A model generated the notes under the pieces. It was not told the DNA's origin. It saw only the letters and a program-made list of their open reading frames with translations, and ran no database searches. From Thermosynechococcus sp. M98_K2018_005 (GTDB taxonomy: Bacteria; Cyanobacteriota; Cyanobacteriia; Thermosynechococcales; Thermosynechococcaceae): a stretch of 47,361 bases of DNA. Of this stretch, positions 25,600-34,467 are shown in pieces (the stretch's first letter is position 1; the number at the start of each line of letters is the position of its first letter). The stretch lies in contig NZ_DVEH01000042.1 in NCBI RefSeq assembly GCF_015295825.1, positions 1 through 47,361 of the forward strand, read 5' to 3'. The position numbers and the translations under genes were made by a program.

Positions 25600-25962
25600 A
25601 TGAAGACAAACACGCAGGCACTGACGTTTCAACAAAAAATTTATTGGCTAGTGAAGCAAATCCCCGTAGGATATGTCGCTACCTATGGCCAAATTGCCGC
25701 CCTGTGTGGTTGGCCACGTCATGCGCGCTACGTGGGCTATGCCCTTTATCAAGTGGCACCGAATTCTGACATTCCATGGCACCGCGTGGTCAATGCCCAC
25801 GGCAAAATCTCCTACGCCCCCCAACGCCAGGGGACGGATGAGTTACAGCGCTGGCGCCTAGAGGCAGAGGGGATTATTTTTGAGGCGGGCGATCGCATTA
25901 ACTTGAAGCGCTACCAGTGGCAACCCTCAGCAACCCTTTGTCAGCAGTTGATTTCTGCTTGA
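25600..25962 (+). CDS. Alkyltransferase-like protein (ATL; MGMT family without the active Cys)
   Basis: The protein has 120 aa, the size of ATL proteins. The MGMT DNA-binding helix-turn-helix is seen in VATYGQIAALCGWPRHARYVGYAL, with the flipping Tyr29 and Arg43. The active-site motif PCHRV of O6-alkylguanine methyltransferases is IPWHRV here, Trp60 replacing Cys. Such proteins cannot take over the alkyl group; they bind O6-alkylguanine and pass it to nucleotide excision repair (known for E. coli/Schizosaccharomyces ATLs). uvrB lies elsewhere in the window. A near-leaderless promoter precedes it. Confidence 0.93.
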   Translation: MKTNTQALTFQQKIYWLVKQIPVGYVATYGQIAALCGWPRHARYVGYALYQVAPNSDIPWHRVVNAHGKISYAPQRQGTDELQRWRLEAEGIIFEAGDRINLKRYQWQPSATLCQQLISA

Positions 25963-26054
25963 TGCTCCCTATCCTAAACAGGAACTCACTGTAGCCGGTA
26001 TTTTGATCCCCCCTGTTACCATAGTCCTTAGTGCCACTGCGCCTGTAATCTGCC

Positions 26055-27254
26055 ATGACGGTTGCCTATTTTGACTGCCCTGCTGGGGTGGCGGGGGATA
26101 TGTGTCTGGGTGCCCTCCTTGATCTGGGGGTTCCCCTCGAGTATCTCCAAAGCCAATTGGCAAAGCTAGGGATTGCCGATGAGTTTGAGTTGACCACAGA
26201 AACGGTGCAGCGCAAGGGACAGCGGGGCTTAAAAGCACAGGTACATCTGCGCGATCGCCACTGCCATCACCATCGCCATTGGCCGCAGATTGCCGACCAA
26301 ATCTCTGCCGCTCATCTCCCCGATCGCGCTCGCGACTGGAGCCTCAAGGTTTTTGAAGCCCTGGCCATTGCTGAGGGCGCCGTGCATGGCATTGAGCCAG
26401 AAAAAGTGCATTTCCATGAAGTGGGGGCGGTGGATGCCCTCGTGGATATTGTCGGCACCTGTTTGGGGTTGGATTATCTCGATGTTAGTCACATTTACTG
26501 CTCGGCGCTACCCACGGGGGGCGGAACGGTCAAAGCGGCCCATGGTCAACTGCCAGTCCCTGTTCCCGCCGTCTTGCAACTGTGCCAAATGTACCAAGTG
26601 CCCCTCTACGGCAACGGCATTGAAAAAGAACTGGTCACGCCTACGGGAGCTGCCTTGGTTTGTGCCCTGAGTGAGGGCTTTGGTGCGCCGCCAGCGATGA
26701 CATTAAAACGGGTAGGCTTAGGCGCTGGGAGTCAAGAGCTGCCCCTACCAAATCTCCTGCGCCTCTGGTTGGGAACGCTGCCGAACTCAGCAGAAACAAC
26801 CACAGCAAAAACCATTGTTGAACTGCAAACCCAACTGGATGACATGACACCCCAAGCCCTCAGCTACACCCTCGAACAACTTTATACTGCTGGTGCGATT
26901 GAAGTCTTTTGTCAACCCCTTACGATGAAAAAGTCCCGCTTGGGGGTTTTGCTCACGGTGTTGTGTCCCCCCAGTGCTGAGGCCGCCTGTGTCCAGACCC
27001 TCTTTCGAGAAACAACGACGCTAGGGCTGCGGCGGCAGGTACAGGAGCGCTATATCCTTGAACGCCAAATTAAAACCCTCGCAACAGCCTTTGGTGAAGT
27101 TCGGGTGAAAGTGGCCGAACACCAAGGACAGCGGCTCAATGTCCAGCCGGAATTCGAAGACTGTGCCGCCCTTGCCCGTCAGCACCACTGCCCCTGGCAG
27201 GTGGTCTATCAGGAAGCCCTAGCAGCAGCGCAGCAGCAGTGGCCCCTAGGCTAG
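26055..27254 (+). CDS. larC: LarC-family protein, nickel-pincer cofactor synthesis
   Basis: The protein has 399 aa (DUF111/LarC). It begins with [21 protein letters not shown], the family signature, has a His-rich metal-binding stretch RHCHHHRHW at about 68-76, and [17 protein letters not shown] near 117. LarC inserts nickel into the pyridinium dithiocarboxylate nucleotide of lactate racemase. No larA, larB or larE is visible, so the enzyme served is unknown; cyanobacterial LarC homologues are common. In many relatives larC is split into two ORFs by programmed frameshifting, while here it is one continuous frame. It overlaps hfq 3' end to 3' end by 9 bp. Confidence 0.92.
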   Translation: MTVAYFDCPAGVAGDMCLGALLDLGVPLEYLQSQLAKLGIADEFELTTETVQRKGQRGLKAQVHLRDRHCHHHRHWPQIADQISAAHLPDRARDWSLKVFEALAIAEGAVHGIEPEKVHFHEVGAVDALVDIVGTCLGLDYLDVSHIYCSALPTGGGTVKAAHGQLPVPVPAVLQLCQMYQVPLYGNGIEKELVTPTGAALVCALSEGFGAPPAMTLKRVGLGAGSQELPLPNLLRLWLGTLPNSAETTTAKTIVELQTQLDDMTPQALSYTLEQLYTAGAIEVFCQPLTMKKSRLGVLLTVLCPPSAEAACVQTLFRETTTLGLRRQVQERYILERQIKTLATAFGEVRVKVAEHQGQRLNVQPEFEDCAALARQHHCPWQVVYQEALAAAQQQWPLG

Positions 27255-27464
27255 CTTGGGTTTTATAAAGACAATGGCCTGCTTCCAAATAATTGTGGGT
27301 TGATCGTAGTGATCGACAACGCAGAGGCAATTCATATCCTGCCAGCGCACCTTACCAACCACGAGATCACTGGTGCTGAGCTTGACTTCAACCTCGGTGC
27401 TATTTTTAATAAAGGTCTGCAACTGGCGAATGCTGGGCAGTGCCGTATTAAATTCGTCGGTCAT
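27246..27464 (-). CDS. hfq: Cyanobacterial Hfq-like Sm protein
   Basis: The protein has 72 aa. The Sm fold is indicated by [35 protein letters not shown] and the Sm2-like end [17 protein letters not shown], which is typical for the diverged cyanobacterial Hfq (Synechocystis ssr3341) and differs from the enterobacterial KH motif (YKHA). In Synechocystis this Hfq is needed for motility, acting with the pilus ATPase PilB, rather than broadly in sRNA binding. It is divergent from dapF over only 29 bp, an arrangement conserved in cyanobacteria. GAGGG precedes the ATG. Confidence 0.92.
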   Translation of the reverse strand: MTDEFNTALPSIRQLQTFIKNSTEVEVKLSTSDLVVGKVRWQDMNCLCVVDHYDQPTIIWKQAIVFIKPKLA

Positions 27465-27493
27465 GGATTTCCCTCTCGTACCTTTTCAATTCT

Positions 27494-28360
27494 ATGAGCC
27501 TATCTTTTCAGAAGTACCAAGGGTTAGGTAACGATTTCCTACTCATTGACAATCGCCATCAGGAAGAGCTGCTCTTAACCTCAGAACAAGCCCGACACTG
27601 GTGCGATCGCCACTTTGGCGTGGGCGCCGATGGTGTCATTTTTTTGCTGAGAGGCACGGGGGATACCGACTACCGCATGCGAATGTACAATGCCGATGGC
27701 TCAGTGGCCGAAATGTGCGGTAATGGCATTCGCTGTTTAGCCAAGTTTATTTTTGCCCTTGAGGGTCGCTCTGCCGGCGAAATCGTGCGCTACCGCATCG
27801 ACACCCTTGCCGGTCTGATTGTGCCAGAGGTACGAGCGGATGGTCAGGTAACGGTGGATATGGGCAAACCCCAACTCTTGGCGCAGCAGATTCCCACCAC
27901 CTTGGCAGCCGCAGATCAAAAGGTGATTGATGTGCCCTTAATGGTGGGCGATCGCCCGTGGTTGGTAACGTGCGTGAGTATGGGGAATCCCCACTGTGTC
28001 ACGTTTGTCGAAGAGATTGCTGCGGTTGATCTAGCAACCCTTGGCCCACAGTTTGAACATCACCCCGCCTTTCCCCAGCGCACCAATACTGAGTTTGTCC
28101 AAGTCCTAGGGAGCGATCGCCTACGGATGCACGTCTGGGAACGGGGAGCTGGTATGACCCTTGCCTGTGGCACGGGAGCCTGTGCCACCCTCGTCGCTGC
28201 CGTTTTGACCGATCGCCTGAGTCCTGTGGGCGATCAAGCCCAAGCCACGGTTGAACTGCCGGGGGGAAATCTCCATATTCGCTGGGATTTGCCGAGCCAA
28301 CATTTGTATATGACCGGGCCTGCCCTTGCAGTCTTTAGCGGTACCTTGCCTGAGCTATGA
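27494..28360 (+). CDS. dapF: Diaminopimelate epimerase
   Basis: The protein has 288 aa. It interconverts LL- and meso-diaminopimelate for lysine and peptidoglycan. Two catalytic cysteines are visible in MCGNGIRC near residue 75 and ACGTGACA near 225. KYQGLGNDF at the N terminus and GNPHC are also family signatures. It shares a 29-bp divergent spacer with hfq and has no Shine-Dalgarno, so its promoter probably lies inside hfq. Its stop overlaps the vWA gene start (ATGA), making it the first gene of a four-gene run. Confidence 0.96.
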   Translation: MSLSFQKYQGLGNDFLLIDNRHQEELLLTSEQARHWCDRHFGVGADGVIFLLRGTGDTDYRMRMYNADGSVAEMCGNGIRCLAKFIFALEGRSAGEIVRYRIDTLAGLIVPEVRADGQVTVDMGKPQLLAQQIPTTLAAADQKVIDVPLMVGDRPWLVTCVSMGNPHCVTFVEEIAAVDLATLGPQFEHHPAFPQRTNTEFVQVLGSDRLRMHVWERGAGMTLACGTGACATLVAAVLTDRLSPVGDQAQATVELPGGNLHIRWDLPSQHLYMTGPALAVFSGTLPEL

Positions 28361-29259
28361 CCCGTCAACGACAACTGTGGTATTACCCTCTTTTTCAGAT
28401 TCCCCTTATTCTCTTCGTAGGCTGTGTCCTGCTAGCGCTGCTCTTCTGGTTGTTGAATTGGGGACGCCCCAGTGTCGCTGTTGTCCTCTCCCTTGATCTC
28501 AGCGGCAGTACGTTTGGCAATAATCCGTTGCAATTTAATCAACCACAAACGGTGATGGCGCAGCAGGTGATCGCTGCCAAGCTTTACTTACAACGTAACC
28601 ACCGGCATCTCACCAACCCCAACGAAGTCATGATCCACGGCTTTGGCCGCAATGTGGTGTTTCTGACGCCCCGGTTTGAGACCAATAGTGATCTCCTCCT
28701 CACCCAACTGGATCAAGCCCTCAATCGCAGTGATTTGCTCGCCCAAGTGGATCCCAGTGCAACCAATCTTTCGGGGGCGATCGCCATGGCCAGCCAACAA
28801 CTGCAACAGATCCCCAATCGCTGTCGCGAACTGCTCCTCATTACCGATGGGGAAGCCCCAGTGGATGCCGGTGTGGTTGCCAATGCCCGCCAACAACGAG
28901 TAAAAATCAACGCCATTGTCGTCGGTGATCATGCTCCGCAACTAGCCGCCGCTACCCAAGTCACGGGTGGGCAATATCGCTCTGCCCCCGTCGCCATTCT
29001 CGAAGAACTGGTGGGTCAAACCTTTTTTGAGGGCTTCAATAGCAACGCCCGCTGGCCAATCTTTTGGGGCGGAATGGCCGTCCTTTGTTTCATGTGGCTT
29101 TTGGTCTTGCCCTTGGATCGCTGGGTGTTGCAGGGGTGGTTGCATCTGCCCATGAATCTGGCGGGTCAAATTGCGTTGCTCAATGCCTTTTTCTGGACAG
29201 TGGCAATTCCCATCATTCTCTGGCGATTTCCGGGCTGGCCCTTTGTACAGACCTGTTGA
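28357..29259 (+). CDS. Membrane-anchored von Willebrand factor A domain protein
   Basis: The protein has 300 aa. A hydrophobic segment at about 11-33 is followed by a vWA domain (40-225) with the MIDAS motif DLSGST near residue 47, and TDGEA around 165. Two more hydrophobic segments lie near 230-250 and 265-285. MIDAS residues suggest metal-dependent protein binding, likely at the outer face of the cytoplasmic membrane; topology is uncertain. It is coupled to dapF (ATGA overlap) and is followed after 9 bp by a secreted metalloprotease. Confidence 0.85.
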   Translation: MTRQRQLWYYPLFQIPLILFVGCVLLALLFWLLNWGRPSVAVVLSLDLSGSTFGNNPLQFNQPQTVMAQQVIAAKLYLQRNHRHLTNPNEVMIHGFGRNVVFLTPRFETNSDLLLTQLDQALNRSDLLAQVDPSATNLSGAIAMASQQLQQIPNRCRELLLITDGEAPVDAGVVANARQQRVKINAIVVGDHAPQLAAATQVTGGQYRSAPVAILEELVGQTFFEGFNSNARWPIFWGGMAVLCFMWLLVLPLDRWVLQGWLHLPMNLAGQIALLNAFFWTVAIPIILWRFPGWPFVQTC

Positions 29260-29268
29260 GGAGCAAGG

Positions 29269-29988
29269 ATGAAGCGTCGCTGGTGGTTCTTGGTGTGCAT
29301 GGTTGCCTTAGGACTGATGCTAGGCGGTACCCAAGGGAATTGGGAGTCCTTGGCGGGTACCGCAAACCTGACGCGCCAGAATATCCAATTGCCAGCGGCA
29401 GTGCACTATCCGTTGCCCCCCTCCCTAGCCGAAATTCCCATAAAAGGCGAGGACTATTTTGATGCCGTTCAGCCGCTGGAAGTGGGCTATCTGCTGTGGA
29501 CTCAGTTCCCAGTCACCGTTGCCATTGAACCACCGCCATGGGATCCGAACCAGGTGTGGCAAGCAGCGGCAAAACAGGCAGTAGTAGAGTGGTCCGCCTA
29601 TTTGCCCCTAGAAATTGTGGATGCCAGTTTACCGGCCAATATTCGCCTCCTCTCGCAGCGACCCACGGATCAAAATAACCGCCGCGCCCGCTTTGCTGAA
29701 ACCAGCTACGAACTCTTTGTGGATAGCCAAGGGGTGCTGCGCCATCGCTGCCGTGTGATGGTGCGTCCGACGCAAGCCGCCAAGTTTGTCCTCGCGGCGC
29801 TGCGCCATGAACTGGGTCATGCCCTCGGCATTTGGGGACACAGCCCCCTACCCACTGATGCCCTCTATTTTGCCCAAGTGGCAGATCCACCACCAATTTC
29901 GCAGCGGGATGTGAATACCCTACGGCGGGTCTATGAGCAACCCACACGGTTGGGACAGCGGCTACCGGAGTTGACCCCCCATGGATGA
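29269..29988 (+). CDS. Secreted matrixin-like zinc metalloprotease
   Basis: The protein has 239 aa with an N-terminal signal peptide (KRRWWFLVCMVALGLMLGG). The zinc site HELGHALGIWGHS at about residue 180-192 is HExxHxxGxxH, the metzincin/matrixin signature, and downstream SQRDVNTLRRVY fits the end of matrixin domains. No clear Met-turn was identified, which is usual for short bacterial matrixins. GAGGAG is five bases before the ATG. It lies in an operon after a vWA protein, a pair that could act together at the cell surface (inference). Confidence 0.88.
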   Translation: MKRRWWFLVCMVALGLMLGGTQGNWESLAGTANLTRQNIQLPAAVHYPLPPSLAEIPIKGEDYFDAVQPLEVGYLLWTQFPVTVAIEPPPWDPNQVWQAAAKQAVVEWSAYLPLEIVDASLPANIRLLSQRPTDQNNRRARFAETSYELFVDSQGVLRHRCRVMVRPTQAAKFVLAALRHELGHALGIWGHSPLPTDALYFAQVADPPPISQRDVNTLRRVYEQPTRLGQRLPELTPHG

Positions 29989-31093
29989 CTTGACCCTTTG
30001 GGGCATCCTATTGACACTGACGGCTCTGGGGCTATGGCTGGAGCATCGCTTTCGCTGGGCGACACGCTTGGGGTCTTCGCTGATCATTTTGATGTTGGCG
30101 GCCCTCTGTGCAAATTTGGGTCTGATTCCCCAGCAATCGCCAGTCTATGACACGATCTACGGCACGATCACCTCGTTGGCGATTGTCTGGCTACTGCTGC
30201 TGGTGAATTTACAGGATGTGCGACGCTTGGGGCGATCGGCTTTGTTGGCCTTTGGCCTTGCTAGTTTTGGAACCTTGGTGGGCGCCCTCCTTGCCAGTAT
30301 GCTCTTCCACAGTCGCTTTCTCGGGGATACGCCACGCTTGGCGGGGAGTTTGGCAGCCAGTTACATTGGCGGCAGCATTAACTTTGTGGGGGTTGGGCGT
30401 GCCCTCAACCTTTCAGATTTGCTCTTTAGTGCGGCCACGACAGCGGATAACCTGCTCACGGCCATTTGGCTGGCCACTACCCTGAGTCTGCCTTCACTGC
30501 TAGCACGTGTCTATCCCCGACGGGATGAGGGGGAAGCGGTTACAGTCATACCTCTGCTCACTACCTCAGCGATCGCCCCCCTAGATTTAGCCATTCTCCT
30601 CAGCTTGGCTGTGGCTATCTTGGTCCTGTCAACAGCACTGCATCAGTTCTGGCCGCTGATTCCCACCATTGTCTGGCTCACTACCCTCAGCTTGGCACTG
30701 GCGCAATTTAAGTGGATGCGCTATCTGCGGGGCACGGGCGCTTTGGGGATGTTTGGCGTGAATCTTTTTTTTACGGTGATTGGTGCTGGTACCCATGTGC
30801 CCTCCCTGATTCCAGTGGGACTGGAAATGATTTTCTTTACTACGGTGATTGTTTTTACCCACGGTCTTGTCACCTTTGGCCTTGGGGCACTCCTGAAGTT
30901 GGATCTGGAACTGATTGCCCTTGCCTCCCAAGCCGCAGTGGGGGGACCAACCACAGCCGTTGCCCAAGCCACGGGTCGGCATCAGCCCCAGTTAATGGGG
31001 GTAGGGATTACCTTGGGACTGCTTGGTTACGCGATCGCCAACTATTTGGGACTGGCCCTTGCTCAAGCTCTTGGCTGGATGGGCCTAGGGTAG
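29981..31093 (+). CDS. DUF819-family integral membrane protein
   Basis: The protein has 370 aa with about ten to twelve transmembrane helices. It matches the DUF819 (YjcL-like) family, related to sodium-dependent transporters by fold. Conserved small-residue stretches include GSLAASYIGGSINFVGVG near 120-140 and AAVGGPTTAVAQATGR near 310-325, two pseudo-symmetric halves with a GGs/GGPT motif. The substrate is unknown. The ATG overlaps the protease stop by 8 bp, and the stop overlaps the converging methyltransferase by 9 bp. Confidence 0.88.
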   Translation: MDDLTLWGILLTLTALGLWLEHRFRWATRLGSSLIILMLAALCANLGLIPQQSPVYDTIYGTITSLAIVWLLLLVNLQDVRRLGRSALLAFGLASFGTLVGALLASMLFHSRFLGDTPRLAGSLAASYIGGSINFVGVGRALNLSDLLFSAATTADNLLTAIWLATTLSLPSLLARVYPRRDEGEAVTVIPLLTTSAIAPLDLAILLSLAVAILVLSTALHQFWPLIPTIVWLTTLSLALAQFKWMRYLRGTGALGMFGVNLFFTVIGAGTHVPSLIPVGLEMIFFTTVIVFTHGLVTFGLGALLKLDLELIALASQAAVGGPTTAVAQATGRHQPQLMGVGITLGLLGYAIANYLGLALAQALGWMGLG

Positions 31094-32404
31094 GCTGACC
31101 AAAACAAATAAACTCACCTCCAAGCGGGTCAAGAGGGCTTGCAGTTGTTGCCGTGCCACCCTTGGTTCAATGGGGTTCAGGGTGACGGGGTCAAGGGGTG
31201 CCAAGCGTTGATAGCGATCGCACAACTCTGGAAAGGCCAAGGGCTGATCAAAGAGGGGCAGCAGTGTCGCTAGTCCAAGGGGGTCAATATAGGTCGGGCC
31301 GGGACTAGAGAAGGACATAAAGGTACCCAGATCGACAATCATGCGGTCATTGAGGTACCCCAGCCATTTTTCCTTAATGGTTTCCGTACGCAGTTGCGGA
31401 TGCAGATCAATCCGACTTTGATCCCATTGCTCCTCAGACCATTCCCCTAAGTCGGGTACGGTGGCACGGGGTTGCGGACTACACCAAAAATCCAAGAGGC
31501 GATGTACCGGATGCAGCAGCTCATACATCTCCAACTGTACCGACTGCGGCACATCAGGCAGGCTCAGCGCCAAAAAAGTCGGCAAGTTTTCTGGGTCTTT
31601 GAAGAGATCCACGAGATTCCAGTGGCGCCAGTTGACCATGGAAATGAATTCCAGACCCGCTGCCTCTAGGTATTGAAAGAGTTGGGGAATGGTGCTGCCC
31701 TTATCGCCCACCAGTAAATGATTCGCCAAGAGGGTCTCATTGCTGTCCTCCTGTTCGTAGCGGGGGTTCCACGCGCGGGCTTTGAGATCCACGCCCTCCT
31801 TGAGTTCTTTCATGATCTCGCGGACGATGTCCATTTCCATTTCTTCGGGATTGTCGTCCATCAAGCCCATCAGCTTGAAGAGACTTTGGGCCCGAAAGAA
31901 GGGGAAGCGTTGCAGCGCACTGTGGAGATTACTGCGGAGAATGCCATCGGGCTTAAGGACACTTTTGAGCGCATTGAGGCCTTCAATCGGATCAGGCAGC
32001 AGATACAACACCTCATCGCAATTGATGTAGTCAAACTGCTCTCCCCAACTGGGTAAATCTAAAATCGAGCGCGCCTCAAAGTAAACGTTGTCAAAGTGAT
32101 GGAACTTGAGTCGCTCTGCCGCCAACTTCACAGATTCAGGGGATAGGTCAATACCGACAATTTCCGCGCCGGGGTTGGCGATCGCCAGCACTAAGGACTT
32201 ATAGCCAGTACCACAGCCGGCATCGAGAATCCGCTTGCCCTTGGTCTCTGGCACCCTATGATCCCGCACATAAAAGGCGGTCACCAAATCGTGGACAAAG
32301 AGAACATTCGGCTCATCCTTGGGAGTTTTCTCAATGGCAACGCGGGGATAGGGGCCATAGTCAAATTGGCGGCGAATTTTCTCGAGATCATCCGTAGCAG
32401 CCAT
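31085..32404 (-). CDS. Class I SAM-dependent methyltransferase with C-terminal extension
   Basis: The protein has 439 aa. The Rossmann-like domain (about 50-180) has motif I LDAGCGTGY, IVGIDLSPESV and DYINCDEVLYLLPDP. The remaining 250 residues form an extension found in cyanobacterial relatives of unknown substrate; no membrane segment is seen. GGAG five bases before the ATG at 32404 supports this start over an ATG 33 bp upstream. Its substrate cannot be inferred from the neighbours (a UbiH-like hydroxylase lies upstream on the same strand, and quinone biosynthesis uses both kinds of enzyme, which is only suggestive). Confidence 0.85.
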   Translation of the reverse strand: MAATDDLEKIRRQFDYGPYPRVAIEKTPKDEPNVLFVHDLVTAFYVRDHRVPETKGKRILDAGCGTGYKSLVLAIANPGAEIVGIDLSPESVKLAAERLKFHHFDNVYFEARSILDLPSWGEQFDYINCDEVLYLLPDPIEGLNALKSVLKPDGILRSNLHSALQRFPFFRAQSLFKLMGLMDDNPEEMEMDIVREIMKELKEGVDLKARAWNPRYEQEDSNETLLANHLLVGDKGSTIPQLFQYLEAAGLEFISMVNWRHWNLVDLFKDPENLPTFLALSLPDVPQSVQLEMYELLHPVHRLLDFWCSPQPRATVPDLGEWSEEQWDQSRIDLHPQLRTETIKEKWLGYLNDRMIVDLGTFMSFSSPGPTYIDPLGLATLLPLFDQPLAFPELCDRYQRLAPLDPVTLNPIEPRVARQQLQALLTRLEVSLFVLVSLP

Positions 32405-32484
32405 CCCTCTCTCCCAAGCGGTTCGTTTCTCTGTCAAATTGATACTACAGAATGAGGGCGCTAGAGATAATTGCGTAGAAAGTT

Positions 32485-33762
32485 TTAATGCCCTCTGGGG
32501 AATTTACGATCGCTCGGTAGGGGTAGCAGGAGACCGGCCATAAACCGCAGCACCAGACGCTTGAGAGGCAAAACGGTTCGCAACAGCCACAAGCCCCAGC
32601 GGCGCACCCCCACCAAAGGCCACCATGCATTGGAAAAAAGCCGATTGAGTAGGTCGGTAAATCCAAGGGTTAGGGCATTTTGCCACCAGCGTTGACGGTG
32701 AAATTGCACCAAGGCAGGGCGATCGCCCAGTCTCTCACAAGGCGTAGCGAGAATTTGTTGTGCCAGTGCCCATACATCCCGCAAGCCTAGATTTAGCCCC
32801 TGCCCTCCCACCGGATGACAACGATGGGCAGCATCGCCAATGACAACAAAGCGATCGCCCACATAGGAACTGACCTGCATCAGGCGGGTGGGGAAAATAA
32901 AGCGATCGCTGACACCAGTAATCTCCGCCATCTGCGGGTCAAGATAGGGCTGAAGTTTCGCTAGAAAGGCGCGATCGTCGAGGGCAGCAACGGCTTCCGC
33001 CTCTGGGTGGGGCAGTGTCCAAACAACTCGGTAGCGATTCCCCGGTAGGGGCAGCACCCCCATGGGGCCTGTTGGCCAAAAGCGTTCATAGGCGATCACG
33101 GGTTGGGGATGGGCAACATCGAGGGTGGCAACCACACAGGACTGACCATATTGCCATCCCTTAGGTTCAATGCCCATCTGCTGCCGCAGGGGAGACTTGC
33201 CACCATCTGCTGCCACCACTAAACGTGCTGCCAAGTGAGCCACCTTGGGTGCGGCAGAGTCACCAGAAATGAGCGTCAACTGAGCGCGATCGCCTTGCAC
33301 TTCATTGGTCACCACCCGCCACGGGCAATAGAATGTAACATTATCAACGGCCTGTAAAACGCTCTGCAGGGTCTCAGCGATCGCGGCGTGCTCAGCCACA
33401 TAACCAATGGCTTCTGTGCCTAAATCGGCTGGGGAAAAGCGAACCGTCAAGGAGAACCGTCCATCGGAGAGTTGCACCACCTCAAAGGGCTGCACATGGG
33501 GCATTAGCTTATCCCACACCCCTATCCCCTCAAAGAAATAACGAGACACTTGGTGCAGGGCATAGGCTTGGCCTTTGGTGTTTTCCCGCGCGTAGGGGGT
33601 TGCCTCAATGAGGGCGATCGCTAGGCCACTGTTGCGTAGAGCACAGGCCAAACTCAGACCCACAATCCCCGCACCCACAATCGCCACATCCACGGCGGGC
33701 AATTCTTGGGGAGAAGCGACCAGCGATTGTTCTAAGGGGGCAAAGGCCGATGTCATCACCAT
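32485..33762 (-). CDS. FAD-dependent hydroxylase, UbiH/COQ6 family
   Basis: The protein has 425 aa. The N-terminal GAGIVGLSLACAL is the FAD Rossmann motif; VVAADGGKS in the middle (DG motif) and GDAAHRCHPVGGQGLNLGLRD at about 315-335 are the second FAD motif of this family. UbiH-type enzymes hydroxylate quinone precursors; cyanobacterial homologues are thought to serve plastoquinone or related pathways, which is a family-based inference. A weak promoter with -10 TAAAAT occurs on this strand at 33796-33801. The C-terminal tail of about 50 residues is Leu/Trp-rich and may touch the membrane. Confidence 0.88.
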   Translation of the reverse strand: MVMTSAFAPLEQSLVASPQELPAVDVAIVGAGIVGLSLACALRNSGLAIALIEATPYARENTKGQAYALHQVSRYFFEGIGVWDKLMPHVQPFEVVQLSDGRFSLTVRFSPADLGTEAIGYVAEHAAIAETLQSVLQAVDNVTFYCPWRVVTNEVQGDRAQLTLISGDSAAPKVAHLAARLVVAADGGKSPLRQQMGIEPKGWQYGQSCVVATLDVAHPQPVIAYERFWPTGPMGVLPLPGNRYRVVWTLPHPEAEAVAALDDRAFLAKLQPYLDPQMAEITGVSDRFIFPTRLMQVSSYVGDRFVVIGDAAHRCHPVGGQGLNLGLRDVWALAQQILATPCERLGDRPALVQFHRQRWWQNALTLGFTDLLNRLFSNAWWPLVGVRRWGLWLLRTVLPLKRLVLRFMAGLLLPLPSDRKFPRGH

Positions 33763-33864
33763 TTTGATTTGGGCACAAAAAACACATGCCCCTTTATTTT
33801 AAGGAATCCAGAAGATTGCCGGAAAGGTAGGGTAATGGCAGACTAGGGTCAGAGCATTGATGGT

Positions 33865-34467
33865 ATGACTACCCCTATGACCCCAGAGGCTGAGATTCGT
33901 CGTCTACTTGATCTGATGCCGGCGTCGGCACGGATGCGCTGTAAGTTGGTTTCTCGACCACAACAAAGCCAAGTCCTGCGCTATCAGCCCGCTCTCCCTT
34001 GGGGCGATCGCCCGATTGAAATTAACTTTCGCCTGTGGCAGCATCTCGATACCCCAGAGCGCGATCTCTTATTGCTGCGGGCAGTAGCTTGGTTTGACAC
34101 CACGGGTTTGATCAAACTTGACCTCTACCAAGGACTCACGGTGGCAGGCTTGCTGGGTACAGTTTTACAAGTTGTCCAAGCAGATCCTGTCGGCATTTTG
34201 GTAGCCGGGGGGCTAACCACCTTTGCTGGGCTTCAAGTGTGGCAAAATACGCGGGGAATTCCCGTGGAAGTGGCGGCCGATCGCCAAGCTTTGCAATTGG
34301 CTCAACGGCGCGGCTACAGTGCACAAGAGGCAGCCAAAGCCCTCCTTTCAGGCATTTCTCAGGTGGCAGAGTTGGAGCGCCGTCGTGTCCTTGATGTCAC
34401 TGAACTGATTCGCTGCCAAAACCTGCGCCAGTTGGCGGGTGAATCTGAGGTGAAAGTCCCAGTTTAG
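33865..34467 (+). CDS. DUF3318-type cyanobacterial protein
   Basis: The protein has 200 aa. It starts with a region [23 protein letters not shown], typical of this cyanobacterial family, followed by PIEINFRLW and a central hydrophobic segment (about 90-120, [12 protein letters not shown]...[17 protein letters not shown]) likely to lie in the membrane. The function is unknown. An in-frame second ATG is 12 bp downstream. The stop overlaps the converging DUF445 gene by 4 bp. Confidence 0.8.
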   Translation: MTTPMTPEAEIRRLLDLMPASARMRCKLVSRPQQSQVLRYQPALPWGDRPIEINFRLWQHLDTPERDLLLLRAVAWFDTTGLIKLDLYQGLTVAGLLGTVLQVVQADPVGILVAGGLTTFAGLQVWQNTRGIPVEVAADRQALQLAQRRGYSAQEAAKALLSGISQVAELERRRVLDVTELIRCQNLRQLAGESEVKVPV

